NCBI GenBank assembly: GCA_016872225.1
Contig: VHAW01000004.1
Coordinates: 1-29,483 of the forward strand
Source of the DNA: Sphingomonadales bacterium
GTDB taxonomy: Bacteria; Bacteroidota; Bacteroidia; UBA7662
Direction of reading: 5' to 3'
DNA: 29,483 nt
Positions 14,872 to 23,279 of this stretch are shown here, in pieces (positions within the stretch are counted from its first letter, which is position 1; each line of letters starts with the position of its first letter). The notes under the pieces were generated by a model. That model was not told the origin of the DNA. It ran no database searches and worked only from the letters and a program-made list of their open reading frames with translations. Both the position numbers and the translations under genes were made by a program.

Positions 14872-16563
14872 TCAGGGATTCAATAGCGAGGCACCCGCCT
14901 GCGTTGCCCTTTCCCATATCCGTTGGGAAGCATTCCGTAGCGAATCTGCTTGGCTTACAGCCTCCAAGGTTTCCGCGGAACGGTCCGTGGAAGGCCCCGC
15001 GTTAATGATCACATTCCAATAAGCCCCTTCCAAAGCCGCCCAAGCCGCTTGCAATCCAACCATGGCATCGGAACGTGAGTTTGGATTTCCTTGTTGAACC
15101 ATGTGTTCTAACATTGCAAACAAAGGTGAGATGAATTCCATGGTTTGAAGGGGCACCTGAAGAGCACGGAAGTTTGCTTTGGCTATGGCTTCAAGACGAT
15201 TGGCCTTTTCCGCTTCGGTGGACTTGGGCAGGGCTATGGCTTGCATCACCCCCTCAAAGGCCTTGGTATCTTCGTCCACAGCGCGTAATAATTTATTTTT
15301 GATATCCTGAAACGCCTCAGCACGATCGGAAAATGCTGGGGTCTGCGCTTCCCAACCCCGTTTATGAGCGGACAAATTGGCCACCATCGCACCCAGTGCG
15401 GCGGCTAAGACCCCCATGTAGGCCGCTACCGATCCCCCACCGGGAGCAGGGGCATCGCTGGCCGTCAAATCCGCAAAAGCCCCCAAAGTCATGGAAACTA
15501 AAGGACCATGCGGAGCTTCCATCGCGTATTCAATAATCTTGCGACGAGGGTCAAAATCCCCCAATTGCCTTAAGCCCATGCTTTGGATAGCACATTCAAT
15601 CAATTCCTCGTGCGATGCTCCGGAGGACCTTCCGGCCTGGCGCATAAAATACCTTCCGGCCTTTAACATGCTTTCAAGTGGAACCAAACCCACCAATTCC
15701 GAACCGGTTACCCGAAGGCCCCTGCGATGAGCCGACTCCCACACTGCTTCATACGCCTCGTGCAAATCGGTATCCGCCAAACGGGTCAAATTCATGGAAA
15801 CCTGGGCCAAACAATATTCCGGAATATACCAACCCACTCCTTTGACGGATTTGCAAGTACCGGGCTGACGGACTGGCTCACCATGAGCATCCAAACGAAT
15901 TTTCCCCGTCAGCGGATGGCCATCACGGACAATTCGCCCGACTTCCCTAACGTCAAAAGCTACGGAGTTGGCCCAACGCGGTGACACCGTATTCAAATTA
16001 ACATTGTAAGCAACCAGAAAATCCCTGGCGCCGATCACCGTGGCCCCACAAGACGCATGAAAGGATTCAGGGCCAAAATCAGGTGACCAACGGGGATCCT
16101 TCATTTTGACTTCAAGACCTTCGTATTCACCCGCACGGATATCCGCAAGATTACGGCGATAGGCTTCTTTGGCGGAATATTCGTAGAGGTAGACGGGTAT
16201 TCCCAATTCCTTGCCTACCCTTTCGGCCAACACCTTGGACCAATGCACCGCTTCATCCATGCTCATCCCGGCAATAGGAATCAAGGGGCAAACATCGGTG
16301 GCTCCCATGCGGGCATGTTCACCCTTGTGGCTGCTCATATCGATAAGATGGGCTGCCTCGGCGATGGCCCGGTAGGCTGCTTCTACCACCGCTTCCGGGT
16401 TCCCGACCAAGGTCATCACCGTGCGGTTGGTCGCCTTGCCGGGATCCACATCCAAGACCCTGGCGCCATCCACAGAGCCCAGAGCTGCAGCGATTTTGTC
16501 AATCACATCCGGACGACGGCCTTCGGAGAAATTGGGTACACATTCGAGAATTGGATTTGCCAT
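14872..16563 (-). CDS. ftcD: Bifunctional glutamate formimidoyltransferase / formimidoyl-THF cyclodeaminase
   Basis: Transfers the formimino group of N-formimino-glutamate to tetrahydrofolate and then deaminates it to 5,10-methenyl-THF, joining histidine breakdown to one-carbon metabolism. The ATG at 16563 gives MANPILECVPNFSEGR, the canonical start; the open frame up to 16650 is rejected. The 563 residues hold the N-terminal transferase domain with the catalytic His83 in SSHKGEHARMGATDVCPL, a second transferase subdomain (about 181-325, FLVAYNVNLNT), and a C-terminal cyclodeaminase domain (about 370-563) beginning APAPGGGSVAAYMG. Fusion of both activities is as in animal FTCD and Bacteroidota homologues. 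No hutH, hutU or hutI lies nearby, so it is not in a histidine-utilisation operon here. Confidence 0.95.
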   Translation of the reverse strand: MANPILECVPNFSEGRRPDVIDKIAAALGSVDGARVLDVDPGKATNRTVMTLVGNPEAVVEAAYRAIAEAAHLIDMSSHKGEHARMGATDVCPLIPIAGMSMDEAVHWSKVLAERVGKELGIPVYLYEYSAKEAYRRNLADIRAGEYEGLEVKMKDPRWSPDFGPESFHASCGATVIGARDFLVAYNVNLNTVSPRWANSVAFDVREVGRIVRDGHPLTGKIRLDAHGEPVRQPGTCKSVKGVGWYIPEYCLAQVSMNLTRLADTDLHEAYEAVWESAHRRGLRVTGSELVGLVPLESMLKAGRYFMRQAGRSSGASHEELIECAIQSMGLRQLGDFDPRRKIIEYAMEAPHGPLVSMTLGAFADLTASDAPAPGGGSVAAYMGVLAAALGAMVANLSAHKRGWEAQTPAFSDRAEAFQDIKNKLLRAVDEDTKAFEGVMQAIALPKSTEAEKANRLEAIAKANFRALQVPLQTMEFISPLFAMLEHMVQQGNPNSRSDAMVGLQAAWAALEGAYWNVIINAGPSTDRSAETLEAVSQADSLRNASQRIWERATQAGASLLNP

Positions 16564-16596
16564 GGCAATGGGAGCTGGGTTAAGCACAAATTTGTT

Positions 16597-16604
16597 CAAA
16601 AGTA
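16597..16604 (-). promoter_or_regulatory. Candidate -7 box (TACTTTTG) for ftcD
   Basis: Exact TAnnTTTG match on the minus strand, with 33 bases between it and the ftcD ATG, in the 78-base divergent gap with the PhoD gene. No clear TTG at the -33 position. Supported by location and the -7 match only. Confidence 0.3.
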
Positions 16605-16641
16605 GACCGATGGCCTTGAATTTCCTCTCTAATTTTCCGCA

Positions 16642-18084
16642 ATGAAACACAACCTCCGCTGCCTAACCCTAATCTTGCTGTCTCTCACGGGATTCTCGGC
16701 AATCCAAGCTCATGCCCAAAGCGAGACGAAGGGCAACCATCGTGTCCGTCACCCCATGCTCGCCTCCGGTCCTATGCTGGGCCATGCGGGACTCCGCTAC
16801 GCCTCGGTTTGGATTCAAACCAAAGGGCCTGCAGAGATCTGTTTGGAGTACAAGCTAATCGGAGAAGCCACCGACAGCAGCCGCGAACCATGGATCGCCA
16901 CCACCGCCATTAGGGAGGGAACTCGTTGCATGCTTACGGAGATTGGCCCTGCCTACACCGCCCTCTTTGAATTGGACAGGCTCCATGAAGGAGCCCGTTA
17001 TGCCTACAGAATCGTGATGGATCAGGGTGACCGCGATGATTTAGGCGGTCGTGATGCGGATGAAAACGAAATTCTCTTGGCCGAAGGCGTATTCAGTACC
17101 CAACCCCATTGGCTGCACCGCTATCCTGCACCGGATTTCACGATCGCCATAGGATCTTGCGGCTACATCAACGATCCGGCCTACGATCGCCCATCGCCAT
17201 CCTACGGGGGTGATTACCAAGTTTTTGATCGGATTGCTGCGCTGAAACCTTCCGCTATGTTATGGCTAGGAGACAACATTTATTTAAGGGAAGGGGACTG
17301 GGAGAGCTTCCACGGCATGGTAAATCGCTACAACCATACCCGGGCCACCCCTGAATTGACCACCTTGCTGGCGACCTGCCCTCAGTATGCGATTTGGGAT
17401 GACCATGACTTTGGGCCCAACGATGCAACCGGTTCCTGGCCTCTCAAGAAAGAGAGCCTAGAGGCCTTCAAATTATTTTGGGCCAACCCTTCTTATGGAA
17501 TGCCCGAGTTTGATGGTATCACCTCCGCTTTCCGTTGGATGGATGTAGAGGTATTCTTGTTGGACAATCGCTTTCATCGAAACAACCAAAAAATGCAGGA
17601 TACGTGTGCACGTCGTATGTTGGGAGAAGCCCAAATCGAATGGCTGGTCGATGCCCTCCAATTCAGTAGAGCCCCTTTCAAATTGGTGGCCAGCGGAAAT
17701 CAAATCCTAAACAGCCATGCCATCCATGAAAATTACGCCAATTACCCTTGCGAGCGACGTAAACTGCTGGACCGCCTTGCCGAAGAGAAAATTCACAATG
17801 TAATTTTCCTCACCGGCGATCGACATCATTCTGAAATTAGCAAATTAGAGCACAAGGGTATTATTTTCTGGGACATTACATCATCCCCCCTGACCAGCGG
17901 AATCAATTCCGTCGCCGACAAAGACCGAAATAACCACCGCATACCAGAATCTCTTAGCCTCAAGAGAGGTTTCGCAACACTCCAATTTTCCGGTCCTGCC
18001 AAAGAACGCCTACTTACCGCCCGATTCCACGATTCAGAAGGCCAGGTTTATTTTGAATATCCCATTTCCACTGTTGGACCATGA
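16642..18084 (+). CDS. PhoD-like secreted metallophosphatase/phosphodiesterase
   Basis: Exported alkaline phosphatase D-type enzyme. It starts with a Sec signal peptide (MKHNLRCLTLILLSLTGFSA, cleavage after AHA near residue 25), then an Fn3-like N-terminal PhoD domain (about 35-150, HPMLASGPMLGHAGLRYASVW), then the calcineurin-type catalytic domain. Metal-site segments are IAIGSCGYI (about 170), WLGDNIYLR (about 208-216), WDDHDFGPNDA (about 251-261) and FLTGDRHHSE (about 388-397). Members release phosphate from phosphodiesters or monoesters using Ca/Fe or similar metals. A near -7 box (TAATTTTC, 16630-16637) lies 4 bases before the ATG. The stop overlaps the ATG of the following PLP-enzyme gene by 4 bases (ATGA). 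The natural substrate is unknown. Confidence 0.9.
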   Translation: MKHNLRCLTLILLSLTGFSAIQAHAQSETKGNHRVRHPMLASGPMLGHAGLRYASVWIQTKGPAEICLEYKLIGEATDSSREPWIATTAIREGTRCMLTEIGPAYTALFELDRLHEGARYAYRIVMDQGDRDDLGGRDADENEILLAEGVFSTQPHWLHRYPAPDFTIAIGSCGYINDPAYDRPSPSYGGDYQVFDRIAALKPSAMLWLGDNIYLREGDWESFHGMVNRYNHTRATPELTTLLATCPQYAIWDDHDFGPNDATGSWPLKKESLEAFKLFWANPSYGMPEFDGITSAFRWMDVEVFLLDNRFHRNNQKMQDTCARRMLGEAQIEWLVDALQFSRAPFKLVASGNQILNSHAIHENYANYPCERRKLLDRLAEEKIHNVIFLTGDRHHSEISKLEHKGIIFWDITSSPLTSGINSVADKDRNNHRIPESLSLKRGFATLQFSGPAKERLLTARFHDSEGQVYFEYPISTVGP

Positions 18085-19379
18085 AAAGAAAAACAACCCG
18101 ACTGATTCATCCAATTCAGACCAAAGAACATGACCGCTTACCGAATTTTGGCGCTGCCAAGACTCCAATTTATGCGGCTTCAACATACATTTTTGAAAGT
18201 GCAGAAGCAGGCGCTGCAACCTTTGCTCTGCAACAAGAAAGACCCGTGGAGGGTGAGCCCGCCCCATTCAATTACGCCAGGATGGGGCATCCCAATTTGG
18301 TACAAGTCGAAGGGCAATTGGTTGCTCTAGAAGGCAGGTCGGTAGGCCCAATCAGCGAATTGCCCGATGAGGCTTTGGCCTTCGAAAGCGGGATGGCCGC
18401 AATCACCACTTCGCTGCTTGCTTTGCTCAAACCGGGTTCTATGTTAGCTTATACCACCCCACTCTACGGCGGTACACGGCAATTTTTGAAAGATTTTCTG
18501 GAGCCTTGGGGAATCCACTGTGTCCCTTTGCGGCAGAGTCTCCTGTTTTCTGAACCTAAGATTGCACAAGGCCCCTCGTTGAAAGAACCACCTGAGCACC
18601 ATCCGTCTGAAGTTTCGCAATGGGCCAATCAGATAAGCGGGGAAATCGGCCGAATCCCGGATCTCCTCTATATCGAAACTCCTGCCAACCCAACCAATCA
18701 AATATGGTCTTGGGAATCGCTGAGGAAACTGGTTGAGTATTGGTCAGTCTCCGGAAATAAACCTGTTGTTATGGCCGATAATACTTACCTTGGTCCTTGC
18801 TGGCAATATCCTTTGGAGGAGGGGGCCGATTTGGTGGTGTATTCTGCAACCAAATCCATGGGCGGTCACAGCGACTTGATTTGCGGTACCTGTGTGGGCG
18901 ATGCAACTTTGATTCGTCGTATTAGACCACTTCGCAACAAATTGGGCAATACAGCGAGTCCCTTTACGGCATGGCTCTTGTCACGTAGCTTGGAAACCGT
19001 TCAAATTCGCATGCAAGTCGCCCAATCCAACGCACGTTTTCTAGCTGAACGACTACGACAACATCCTGGCGTTCAAAATCTTGCTTATCCCGGTTCAGGG
19101 GCCATGATTTCCCTGTGGCTCAATGGGGGTCAAGACCATTGCATTGCATGGAAATTCCTGAATCAGCTTCGGTGTATTCAGCAAGCAGTATCACTAGGAA
19201 GCAATGAAAGCCTCGCCTGCCACCCGGCCAGCACCACCCACAGTGGGGTAGATCCCGTGGAACGAAAGGAGTTTCGAATCAGCGATAACCTTGTCCGACT
19301 GTCGGTAGGCCTTGAAGACGTGGAAGACTTGTGGGAGGATTTGCAGCAAGCCCTCGAACACGCTTTTCCGCAAACATAA
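18081..19379 (+). CDS. Cys/Met metabolism PLP-dependent enzyme (cystathionine gamma-synthase/lyase family)
   Basis: Fold-type I PLP enzyme of the trans-sulfuration family, 432 residues, cytoplasmic. It has AFESGMAAITTSLLALLKPG (about 99-118), TPLYGGT with the active-site Tyr, the substrate-side IETPANPTN, ADNTYLGP holding the pyridine-binding Asp, Schiff-base Lys258 in YSATKSMGGHSD, and the C-terminal SLACHPASTTHSG followed by RLSVGLEDVEDLWEDL. These motifs place it in COG0626 but do not separate cystathionine gamma-synthase, O-acetylhomoserine sulfhydrylase, methionine gamma-lyase and the poorly characterised Bacteroidota branch it most resembles. It starts on the ATGA overlap with the PhoD gene, so its translation is probably coupled to a secreted phosphatase, an unexpected partner. 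No methionine-biosynthesis genes lie beside it. Confidence 0.87.
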   Translation: MKRKTTRLIHPIQTKEHDRLPNFGAAKTPIYAASTYIFESAEAGAATFALQQERPVEGEPAPFNYARMGHPNLVQVEGQLVALEGRSVGPISELPDEALAFESGMAAITTSLLALLKPGSMLAYTTPLYGGTRQFLKDFLEPWGIHCVPLRQSLLFSEPKIAQGPSLKEPPEHHPSEVSQWANQISGEIGRIPDLLYIETPANPTNQIWSWESLRKLVEYWSVSGNKPVVMADNTYLGPCWQYPLEEGADLVVYSATKSMGGHSDLICGTCVGDATLIRRIRPLRNKLGNTASPFTAWLLSRSLETVQIRMQVAQSNARFLAERLRQHPGVQNLAYPGSGAMISLWLNGGQDHCIAWKFLNQLRCIQQAVSLGSNESLACHPASTTHSGVDPVERKEFRISDNLVRLSVGLEDVEDLWEDLQQALEHAFPQT

Positions 19380-19392
19380 TCGGATTGGAAGT

Positions 19393-19409
19393 AAAGGCCC
19401 TAAGCCTTT
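19393..19409. terminator. Hairpin between convergent genes, possible bidirectional terminator
   Basis: AAAGGC-CCTAA-GCCTTT forms a perfect 6-bp stem with a 5-nt loop, followed by one further T on the plus strand. It lies 13 bases after the PLP-enzyme stop and covers the last codons and stop of rsmB on the other strand. The T tract is short, so strength is uncertain. Confidence 0.4.
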
Positions 19410-20653
19410 TGGAGCAAGGTCGCATACATCGTATCTCCTCCCAAAGGGGAAGCATTCAGATAGCGATCAAAAATCAAATTGGCCTCCTTTTTTTCTGAAA
19501 GAAAAGCCCGGACCACGTCCTCGTTTTCGCAAACGTAAGCGGAGCAGGTTGCATAGACCAAATACCCCCCAGACCGAACTCTGGACCAAAGGCGTCGCAG
19601 CATAAGGCTCTGCTTTTCGGCAAATTTCTGAGGATCCATGGTTGGTCCTAACAGTTGCATATGCGGATGATTCCGCCACGATCCGGAACCGCTGCAAGGC
19701 GCGTCCAGCAATACCCCGTCAAATTGCGAGGGAAAGGAACCAAGCTCAGCAGGTTCAGGACTGAGCCAATCCGCAACGGCACGGGAGTAATTACGCCAAC
19801 CCGCCCTTTGGAAACGACGGGATAATTCCTGCAAAATGGGTTCTCTGGAATCCGTCACAAACCATTGAAGTTCAGGGTGACTTTCGTGGAGCAACAGGGT
19901 TTTGCCCCCGGATCCAGCGCAGGCATCCAACCACCGACCAGTCACAGTCTTTGGCATGCATTCGACCAACCTTTGGCAGGACCAATCCTGCATCTCGAAC
20001 CAACCCTCCTTATAACCTTCCAAGCCACTCAATGCCAAACCCAAAGGCATGGCCCAGGCCTGCAAGGAAGACGCATGATTCAGAGTAAACTTGAGAGGTG
20101 CGGACCATCCTTTTTGAAGGATTTGTTCCTCCAAAGCAGCTTCGTAACCTCGTCGAATTCTTAACCAGGCCATCCCAGGAAGCCCTTGTTCGCGTAACCA
20201 AGTCTCAACGCTGTATGGCGTGGAATCACCTAGCTGAAAATTCGTGTCGGTAACAATTTTTGGAGAAACCCCTTCGCTGCATGGAAAACCACAATGACCT
20301 TGGCCTTCCATCGCGCTGAACACCGAAGGCGCAAGGGTGTAATGATGCTTCAAAAACTCAACCCAAGGGTGCTCTTCCCCATACATCACCGCCAAACCCG
20401 CGGCAAGGGCTTGTTCCCAAGGTGCCCAAACCTCCGTTTGCAATACCCGTTGGGCCCGCAGCGCTTGGTACACGCCCATCGACCATTCTCTTCGGTCACG
20501 GGAACCCATCTGAGGAAATTTGCGGGCATATTCCCGAAGCAGGCCTCGTAAATCGGAGGCCGCAGTTCTGTTACGGCTGGACCAGAATTGCAAATAGTCC
20601 AAGACTTGCCGAGTCCGTAGGGTCCAACGCCCGGACTGTTCGCCTATTCCCAT
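19400..20653 (-). CDS. RsmB/RsmF-type RNA m5C methyltransferase
   Basis: SAM-dependent RNA cytosine-5 methyltransferase, most likely acting on 16S rRNA. The N-terminal region (about 1-110, with a NusB-like helical start RTRQVLDYLQFWSSRNRTAASDL in part) precedes the Rossmann domain. Motif I is WLDACAGSGGKTLLL (about 242-256), motif IV is LLDAPCSGSGSW with a catalytic-cycle Cys near 317, and motif VI is YLVYATCSAYVCEN with the nucleophile Cys near 375. The 417-residue length fits RsmB-like enzymes. The start (ATG at 20653) overlaps the guaA stop by 10 bases, so it is the second gene of a guaA operon. Exact target position in rRNA cannot be read from sequence, so no symbol is given. Confidence 0.88.
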   Translation of the reverse strand: MGIGEQSGRWTLRTRQVLDYLQFWSSRNRTAASDLRGLLREYARKFPQMGSRDRREWSMGVYQALRAQRVLQTEVWAPWEQALAAGLAVMYGEEHPWVEFLKHHYTLAPSVFSAMEGQGHCGFPCSEGVSPKIVTDTNFQLGDSTPYSVETWLREQGLPGMAWLRIRRGYEAALEEQILQKGWSAPLKFTLNHASSLQAWAMPLGLALSGLEGYKEGWFEMQDWSCQRLVECMPKTVTGRWLDACAGSGGKTLLLHESHPELQWFVTDSREPILQELSRRFQRAGWRNYSRAVADWLSPEPAELGSFPSQFDGVLLDAPCSGSGSWRNHPHMQLLGPTMDPQKFAEKQSLMLRRLWSRVRSGGYLVYATCSAYVCENEDVVRAFLSEKKEANLIFDRYLNASPLGGDTMYATLLQKA

Positions 20654-22173
20654 TCGATGGTGGCCGGCGGTTTAGAAGAAATATCGTAAACAACGCGGTT
20701 GATCCCCCGAACACGGTTAATGATATCGTTGGAAATTTCAGCTAACAAATCATACGGCAAATGTACCCAATCGGCGGTCATACCGTCTAAGCTGTGGACC
20801 GCCCTCAAAGCGACGACGCGTTCATAGGACCTTTCGTCGCCCATCACACCCACCGATTTGACAGGGAGCAAAATCGCCCCAGCCTGCCAAATTTGGTTAT
20901 ACCACCCGCTCCGCCGAAGATGATGGATGTAAATGGCATCAGCTTGCTGCAACAAACCCACTGACTCCTGATCCACTTGACCAAGGATACGAATCCCCAA
21001 TCCAGGTCCGGGAAAAGGATGGCGATCCAACAAGATTGAAGGAATGTTCAGAGCCCTTCCCACTTTGCGCACCTCGTCTTTGAACAAGGCTCGGAGAGGC
21101 TCCACCAATTTCAGTTTCATGCGGGCAGGTAGTCCGCCAACATTGTGATGGGATTTGATCGTGGCCGAAGGACCGTGCACTGAAACCGATTCAATGACAT
21201 CCGGGTAAATCGTTCCCTGGCCCAAAAAAGCCACTGCAGGGATGGCGTGAGCTTCGCGCTCAAAAACTTCAATAAAAACCCTTCCTATTGCTTTGCGTTT
21301 GGCCTCCGGTTCGTTCAAGCCTGCCAGGGCCTGGTAGAATTGGTTTTGGGCATCCACCCCTTTGACCCGCAGACCCAATTGCTGGTAGGCCTCCAGAACA
21401 TTAGCAAACTCATCTTGACGCAACAACCCGTTGTCCACAAAAATACCGTGCAATCGATCCCCAATGGCTTGGTGCAAAAGCACTGCAGCCACAGTCGAAT
21501 CCACCCCACCGCTGATCCCCATCACCACATCATGATCACCCACCTGTGCTCGTAAATCCTGAATGGATTGCTGTACAAAGGAATCAGCCGTCCAAGATGG
21601 ACTCATTTTACAAATTCCCAACACAAAATTTCGTAAGACCTGCATTCCATCTTCACTATGAGTAACCTCGGGATGAAATTGTATGGCATAAACCCGTTGA
21701 TCCGGCCACTCAAAGGCTGCATAATTCACGGACTCCGTGGAGGCGGTATGCACGGCTCCAGTGGGCAATGCCGTCACGGTATCCCCATGCGACATCCACA
21801 CGGTGCTTCCCTGACGTATTCCCTTCAGCAAAGGCGATTGGTCCTGACGAGTTAGGTTCAGTTGAGCTCTGCCGTATTCGCGGATCACCGACCTTTGTAC
21901 CTGACCCCCGCGATGGGCTGCGAGCCATTGAGCCCCATAACATATTCCCAACACAGGCAGTTTCCCAAACCAATCCGGCCACGGCGCCACGGGTGCCTCA
22001 CGATCGTGCGTGGAGTAAGGAGAACCCGACAAGATTACCCCTCCCCATCCTTCTCCCTCTTCCGGACAATGGTGGTAAGGATGAATTTCACAGTACACCT
22101 CTATTTCACGAATTCTTCGCGCAATAAGCTGGGTGTATTGCGACCCGAAATCCAAAATCAAAATTCGTTCCAT
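20644..22173 (-). CDS. guaA: GMP synthase (glutamine-hydrolysing)
   Basis: Converts XMP, ATP and glutamine to GMP, the last step of de novo guanine nucleotide synthesis. The ATG at 22173 yields the canonical MERILILDFGSQYTQLIARR and a 509-residue protein; the open frame to 22404 overlaps the divergent gene and is rejected. The class I glutamine amidotransferase has Cys78 in LGICYGAQWLA and His167/Glu169 in QFHPEVTHS. The ATP-pyrophosphatase domain has SGGVDSTVAAVLL (221-233). The C-terminal dimerisation domain ends RVVYDISSKPPATIEWE, the hallmark GuaA terminus. A TAnnTTTG box lies 3 bases before the ATG with a TTC 19 bases further up. rsmB follows with a 10-base overlap. Identification is secure. 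Confidence 0.98.
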   Translation of the reverse strand: MERILILDFGSQYTQLIARRIREIEVYCEIHPYHHCPEEGEGWGGVILSGSPYSTHDREAPVAPWPDWFGKLPVLGICYGAQWLAAHRGGQVQRSVIREYGRAQLNLTRQDQSPLLKGIRQGSTVWMSHGDTVTALPTGAVHTASTESVNYAAFEWPDQRVYAIQFHPEVTHSEDGMQVLRNFVLGICKMSPSWTADSFVQQSIQDLRAQVGDHDVVMGISGGVDSTVAAVLLHQAIGDRLHGIFVDNGLLRQDEFANVLEAYQQLGLRVKGVDAQNQFYQALAGLNEPEAKRKAIGRVFIEVFEREAHAIPAVAFLGQGTIYPDVIESVSVHGPSATIKSHHNVGGLPARMKLKLVEPLRALFKDEVRKVGRALNIPSILLDRHPFPGPGLGIRILGQVDQESVGLLQQADAIYIHHLRRSGWYNQIWQAGAILLPVKSVGVMGDERSYERVVALRAVHSLDGMTADWVHLPYDLLAEISNDIINRVRGINRVVYDISSKPPATIEWE

Positions 22174-22176
22174 GGC

Positions 22177-22206
22177 CAAAATTAAAGATTTAACCTTTAC
22201 TTTGAA
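22177..22206 (-). promoter_or_regulatory. Candidate promoter of guaA
   Basis: On the minus strand, TAATTTTG (22184 to 22177) matches TAnnTTTG exactly and is separated from the guaA ATG by only three bases (GCC). A TTC (22206 to 22204) sits 19 bases upstream at the -33 position, the same spacing and triplet as in the OstA-like promoter. The predicted start of transcription falls at or in the start codon, implying a leaderless message. Confidence 0.5.
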
Positions 22207-22233
22207 GAAAAATAATCTCCAAGCCTTCCTCCG

Positions 22234-23268
22234 GTGATCGACCCCCCGCTCAAGCCCTTCGCAGAAGCCTCTAATCTTGAGATCGCTTTGTTTCTGGACC
22301 GGGATGGAATCATCAATCATGACCCCGGGGACTATGTCTGCAGACCCGATGATTGGCACTTGTTGGACGGCATCGCCGAGGTTATGCAAGCAGCTCGACA
22401 CCACGGTTACCGCCTAATCATCATCACCAACCAAGGAGGCATAGGGTTAGGCCGTTACAGCATGGAGGATTTGGATAGAATACACGCCAAAATGCTCGAT
22501 TCTCTGGCCACGGAAGGCATTCACCCGGATGCTATTTATGCATGCCCCCACCATCCTCGAACCGAGACCTGCCTATGCCGCAAACCTGAACCCCTTATGG
22601 TCCAAAAAGCCGTGCATCGCTTCGGCTTGAATCCTACCAAATCCTTAATGATTGGGGATCGGGAGCGAGACCTTGATGCGGCCGCCGGAGCAGGGGTTCC
22701 CGGCTATCTGATTCCAACCAATGCAGATTTGCGCCAACTGCAAGGCCCATGGACCGAATGGCTTCGAAGGACTATTATGCTAATTTGCATAACACTGGGT
22801 GTACTCGCTGCTTCAACTCATACCATCGCCCAGAAACTCACTGCCCAAGTTTACCTCGATCCTGCTTGTCCTCAGACCATTGCCGTGGTGGATCGCTTGC
22901 TGCATCAACAGGAAGTATGGGGTGACCAAGTCCATTGGATTGCGGTTTTCAGCGACCCCGCGCTTCCCGAAAAGGATTGTATCAAATACCTCATGGATCA
23001 TAATTTGGCCATGGCCTTGCGCAGAGACCCACGGCGACAATACCTGAGTATTTATGGCATTCCACAGCAGCCGTGGTTATTGATCACGAATAACCGTTCT
23101 CAGACGGTTTACCAGGGTCCTTTGTTGGAAAAGCCCCTGCCGGCACGGGGTAAATCGGTATGGGAAAATCAACTCCGTAAGCTTGTCGAAAGTCCAATGG
23201 CAGGCAACGAAAGTTCCCCCCAAAGACCCCAAGTCAGAGGCTCAGGCTGTCCTGTACGCATGCCTTGA
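22234..23268 (+). CDS. HAD-family heptose-bisphosphate phosphatase (GmhB-like) fused in frame to an exported redoxin-like domain
   Basis: One uninterrupted frame of 344 residues joins two normally separate proteins. Residues 1-175 are a HAD phosphatase of the GmhB/HisB-N type: nucleophile and acid Asp22/Asp24 (LFLDRDGIINHD), ITNQGGIGLG (64-73), a zinc-binding set Cys104, His106, Cys113, Cys115 characteristic of GmhB, and IGDRERDLDAA (140-150). GmhB makes D-glycero-D-manno-heptose 1-phosphate for LPS core. Residues from Met182 read as a fresh signal peptide (MLICITLGVLAASTHTIAQ) followed by a redoxin-like domain with one Cys (YLDPACPQT, Cys212) and a likely cis-Pro strand (GIPQQPWLLITN). The start is GTG at 22234; a TAA at 22213 bounds the frame and no ATG is available. 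Fusion, internal translation start, or a sequence error that removed a stop are all possible. The heptose assignment is moderately sure. Confidence 0.75.
   Translation: MIDPPLKPFAEASNLEIALFLDRDGIINHDPGDYVCRPDDWHLLDGIAEVMQAARHHGYRLIIITNQGGIGLGRYSMEDLDRIHAKMLDSLATEGIHPDAIYACPHHPRTETCLCRKPEPLMVQKAVHRFGLNPTKSLMIGDRERDLDAAAGAGVPGYLIPTNADLRQLQGPWTEWLRRTIMLICITLGVLAASTHTIAQKLTAQVYLDPACPQTIAVVDRLLHQQEVWGDQVHWIAVFSDPALPEKDCIKYLMDHNLAMALRRDPRRQYLSIYGIPQQPWLLITNNRSQTVYQGPLLEKPLPARGKSVWENQLRKLVESPMAGNESSPQRPQVRGSGCPVRMP
22777..23268 (+). CDS. Possible independently translated exported redoxin-like protein (3' part of the same frame)
   Basis: Alternative reading of the 3' half of the fusion frame. An ATG at 22777 would give 163 residues with an ordinary Sec signal peptide (cleavage after TIA, before QKLTAQ) and a thioredoxin/redoxin-like fold. 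Only one cysteine is present at the usual redox site (DPACPQT), so it is not a CxxC thioredoxin. The C-terminal 35 residues are polar and low in structure. No promoter was seen just upstream, so it would depend on the HAD transcript. Whether both products exist cannot be decided from sequence. Confidence 0.45.
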   Translation: MLICITLGVLAASTHTIAQKLTAQVYLDPACPQTIAVVDRLLHQQEVWGDQVHWIAVFSDPALPEKDCIKYLMDHNLAMALRRDPRRQYLSIYGIPQQPWLLITNNRSQTVYQGPLLEKPLPARGKSVWENQLRKLVESPMAGNESSPQRPQVRGSGCPVRMP

Positions 23269-23279
23269 CTTTGGTATTT

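Noticed and set aside
22174..22404. Upstream 77-codon extension of guaA
   Set aside because: The canonical GuaA start MERILILDFG lies at 22173; the extension overlaps the HAD gene and the predicted promoter.
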